From: WHTI01 sp963826105
GTDB lineage: Bacteria > Actinomycetota > CADDZG01 > WHSQ01
NCBI GenBank assembly: GCA_963826105.1
Contig: CAWGWA010000013.1
Span: 186,001 to 250,000 of the forward strand
Direction: 5' to 3'
DNA length: 64,000 nt
Below, one piece after another: positions 63,032 through 64,000 of the stretch. Position numbers and translations under genes: made by a program. Every line of letters begins with the position of its first letter. Position 1 is the first letter of the stretch. The notes beneath the pieces were generated by a model. It was given only the letters and a program-made list of their open reading frames with translations. It was not told the origin of the DNA and did no database searches.

Positions 63032-64000
63032 TCCTTCTTCTTCTTTGCCTTCGAGGGCTGCACGCGCTTCGGTTCGTTCTTCATCTTGGGGAAATGGGGC
63101 GGCCATGGCGCATCTCCCAGGCCCCCGCGCTCATCTTCCAATGCCATCTCGAGGACGCTGTCGAGCGGGGCGATCGATGCATCGATGCCCTCATGAGCGT
63201 CACCGTTGGCGGCGAAGAGGTCGGGAACCGTCAGGACCGTGAAGTCCTCCGGTTCAACCGCAGCCACCATGTCCCAGGTGATCGGGAACGACACCCGCGC
63301 GTCTTCCATCGGTCTAACCGAGTAGGCGGACGCGACCGTACGGTCGCGCGCGTTCTGATTGAAGTCTAGGAATACTCCGACACGCTCTTCTTTCCACCAC
63401 GCGGTGGTTGCGACCCCGGGCGCACGTCGCTCGACTTCCCGCGCGATCGCGAGGGCGGCTCGTCGGACGTCGGTGAACTCCCACTCGGGAACAACCCGGA
63501 CAAGGACGTGCATGCCACGCTTGCCCGAGGTCTTCGGCCATCCGGTGAGTCCGTGCTCGTCGAGGACCTCCTTGAGGACCAGGGCCACATCTCTCACATC
63601 GGCGAAGGGGATCTCCGGAGTGGGATCCAGGTCGATCCTCAGTTCGTCTGGATGATCGACATCCGCCGCCCGCACCGGCCACGGGTTGATCTCTAGGCAC
63701 CCCAGGTTGATAGCCCACGCGATGTGAGCGATGTCGACGACTCGGAGCATCTCCGCAGAACGACCGGATGGGAACCGGATCGTCGTGCTCTCGATCCAAT
63801 CCGGCCGGTGCTTCGGGATGCGCTTCTGATAGAAGTCCTCGCCCGTGACGCCGTCGGGAAAGCGATGCAGCGTCGTCGGACGATTCAGAGCGCCGGTGAG
63901 GGCCCCCGATCCGACCGCGATGAAGTACTCGACCAGCTGGAGCTTGGTGATGTCGTGCGCGGGAAAGAAGATCTTGTCCGGGTTGCTGACCTTCACCTCG
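63028..64000 (-). CDS. ligD: LigD polymerase-domain protein (5' end beyond window edge)
   Basis: The visible ~322 residues begin VKVSNPDKIFFPAHDITKLQ near the edge, a few residues after the expected N-terminus. HRFPDGVTGEDFYQKRIP binds the DNA 5'-phosphate region, and ELRIDLDPTPEIPFADVRDV has the two catalytic Asp of the archaeo-eukaryotic-primase fold. SGKRGMHVLVRVVPEWEF and YSVRPMEDARVSFPITWDMV are LigD PolDom motifs. It ends in a Lys-rich tail KMKNEPKRVQPSKAKKKKD, with no nuclease or ligase domain, so it is a stand-alone polymerase for NHEJ gap filling. It is convergent with the phosphotransferase, overlapping by 4 bp. Confidence 0.88.
   Translation of the reverse strand, partial: EVKVSNPDKIFFPAHDITKLQLVEYFIAVGSGALTGALNRPTTLHRFPDGVTGEDFYQKRIPKHRPDWIESTTIRFPSGRSAEMLRVVDIAHIAWAINLGCLEINPWPVRAADVDHPDELRIDLDPTPEIPFADVRDVALVLKEVLDEHGLTGWPKTSGKRGMHVLVRVVPEWEFTDVRRAALAIAREVERRAPGVATTAWWKEERVGVFLDFNQNARDRTVASAYSVRPMEDARVSFPITWDMVAAVEPEDFTVLTVPDLFAANGDAHEGIDASIAPLDSVLEMALEDERGGLGDAPWPPHFPKMKNEPKRVQPSKAKKKKD

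Overview
The window is high-GC DNA that looks like a chromosomal piece of a deep-branching Actinomycetota, possibly from a metagenome. Supporting signs are an AfsR/SARP-type (BTAD) regulator, a PASTA-less Ser/Thr kinase, a WS/DGAT acyltransferase, PucR and LigD-polymerase genes, many GTG/TTG starts, ATGA/GTGA/TGATG stop-start overlaps, and about seventeen starts preceded at 6-9 nt by a TANNNT box, the actinobacterial leaderless-promoter arrangement. I saw no rRNA, tRNA, CRISPR array or insertion sequence.

Layout. 1-1.25 kb: the edge of a P-loop regulator ATPase and a LuxR-type regulator. 1.3-8.4 kb: an accessory, visibly more AT-rich and heavily frameshifted island. It holds a lipoprotein-type thermonuclease, a PIN protein divergent from an HNH + ATPase/TOPRIM-like pair (a plausible defence module), a VapBC (FitAB) pair, and an ECF sigma factor with a membrane-anchored kelch protein. 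Three copies of the 3' end of the thermonuclease gene punctuate it. 8.5-11.2 kb: an FAD monooxygenase and a membrane protein. 11.2-16.5 kb (minus): a carbohydrate-type ABC importer with PanE at the end of the operon. 16.6-26 kb: a peptidoglycan-binding-like protein, a Ser/Thr kinase, a BTAD regulator, a penicillin-acylase-family enzyme and a secreted LVIVD propeller. 26.2-34.9 kb: a class-V aminotransferase, pyrophosphatase, a NurA-HerA-SbcD-SbcC DNA-end-processing cluster and a KDPG aldolase. 34.9-51.5 kb: lipoproteins, a homocysteine methyltransferase with WS/DGAT, PIMT, RmuC, two tiny proteins, an MDR dehydrogenase, an EAL-DICT protein, a P1 peptidase with a molybdopterin oxidoreductase, RF3, an acyltransferase, an MBL hydrolase, a cupredoxin and CorA. 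51.6-61.2 kb: a HemL-like aminotransferase and a polyamine/GABA block (AlaX-PotC-PotB-PotD-PotA-GabT, minus) with a divergent PucR regulator. 61.2-64 kb: an ATP-dependent DNA ligase, a broken phosphotransferase and the start-side-truncated LigD polymerase domain, which are NHEJ-type parts without a visible Ku.

Functional threads. Two DNA-end systems share the window: resection (NurA/HerA with SbcCD, the bacterial Mre11-Rad50) and end-joining (ligase + LigD Pol). The Pot-GabT-PucR block reads as uptake and transamination of polyamine or GABA-like amines under a PucR regulator.

Caution on quality: about sixteen genes carry one or more single-base frame changes, including conserved genes such as PotA, HerA and SbcD, with intact motifs on both sides of each break. 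Sequencing or assembly indels are at least as likely as real decay. For these genes I give coordinates for the whole locus.
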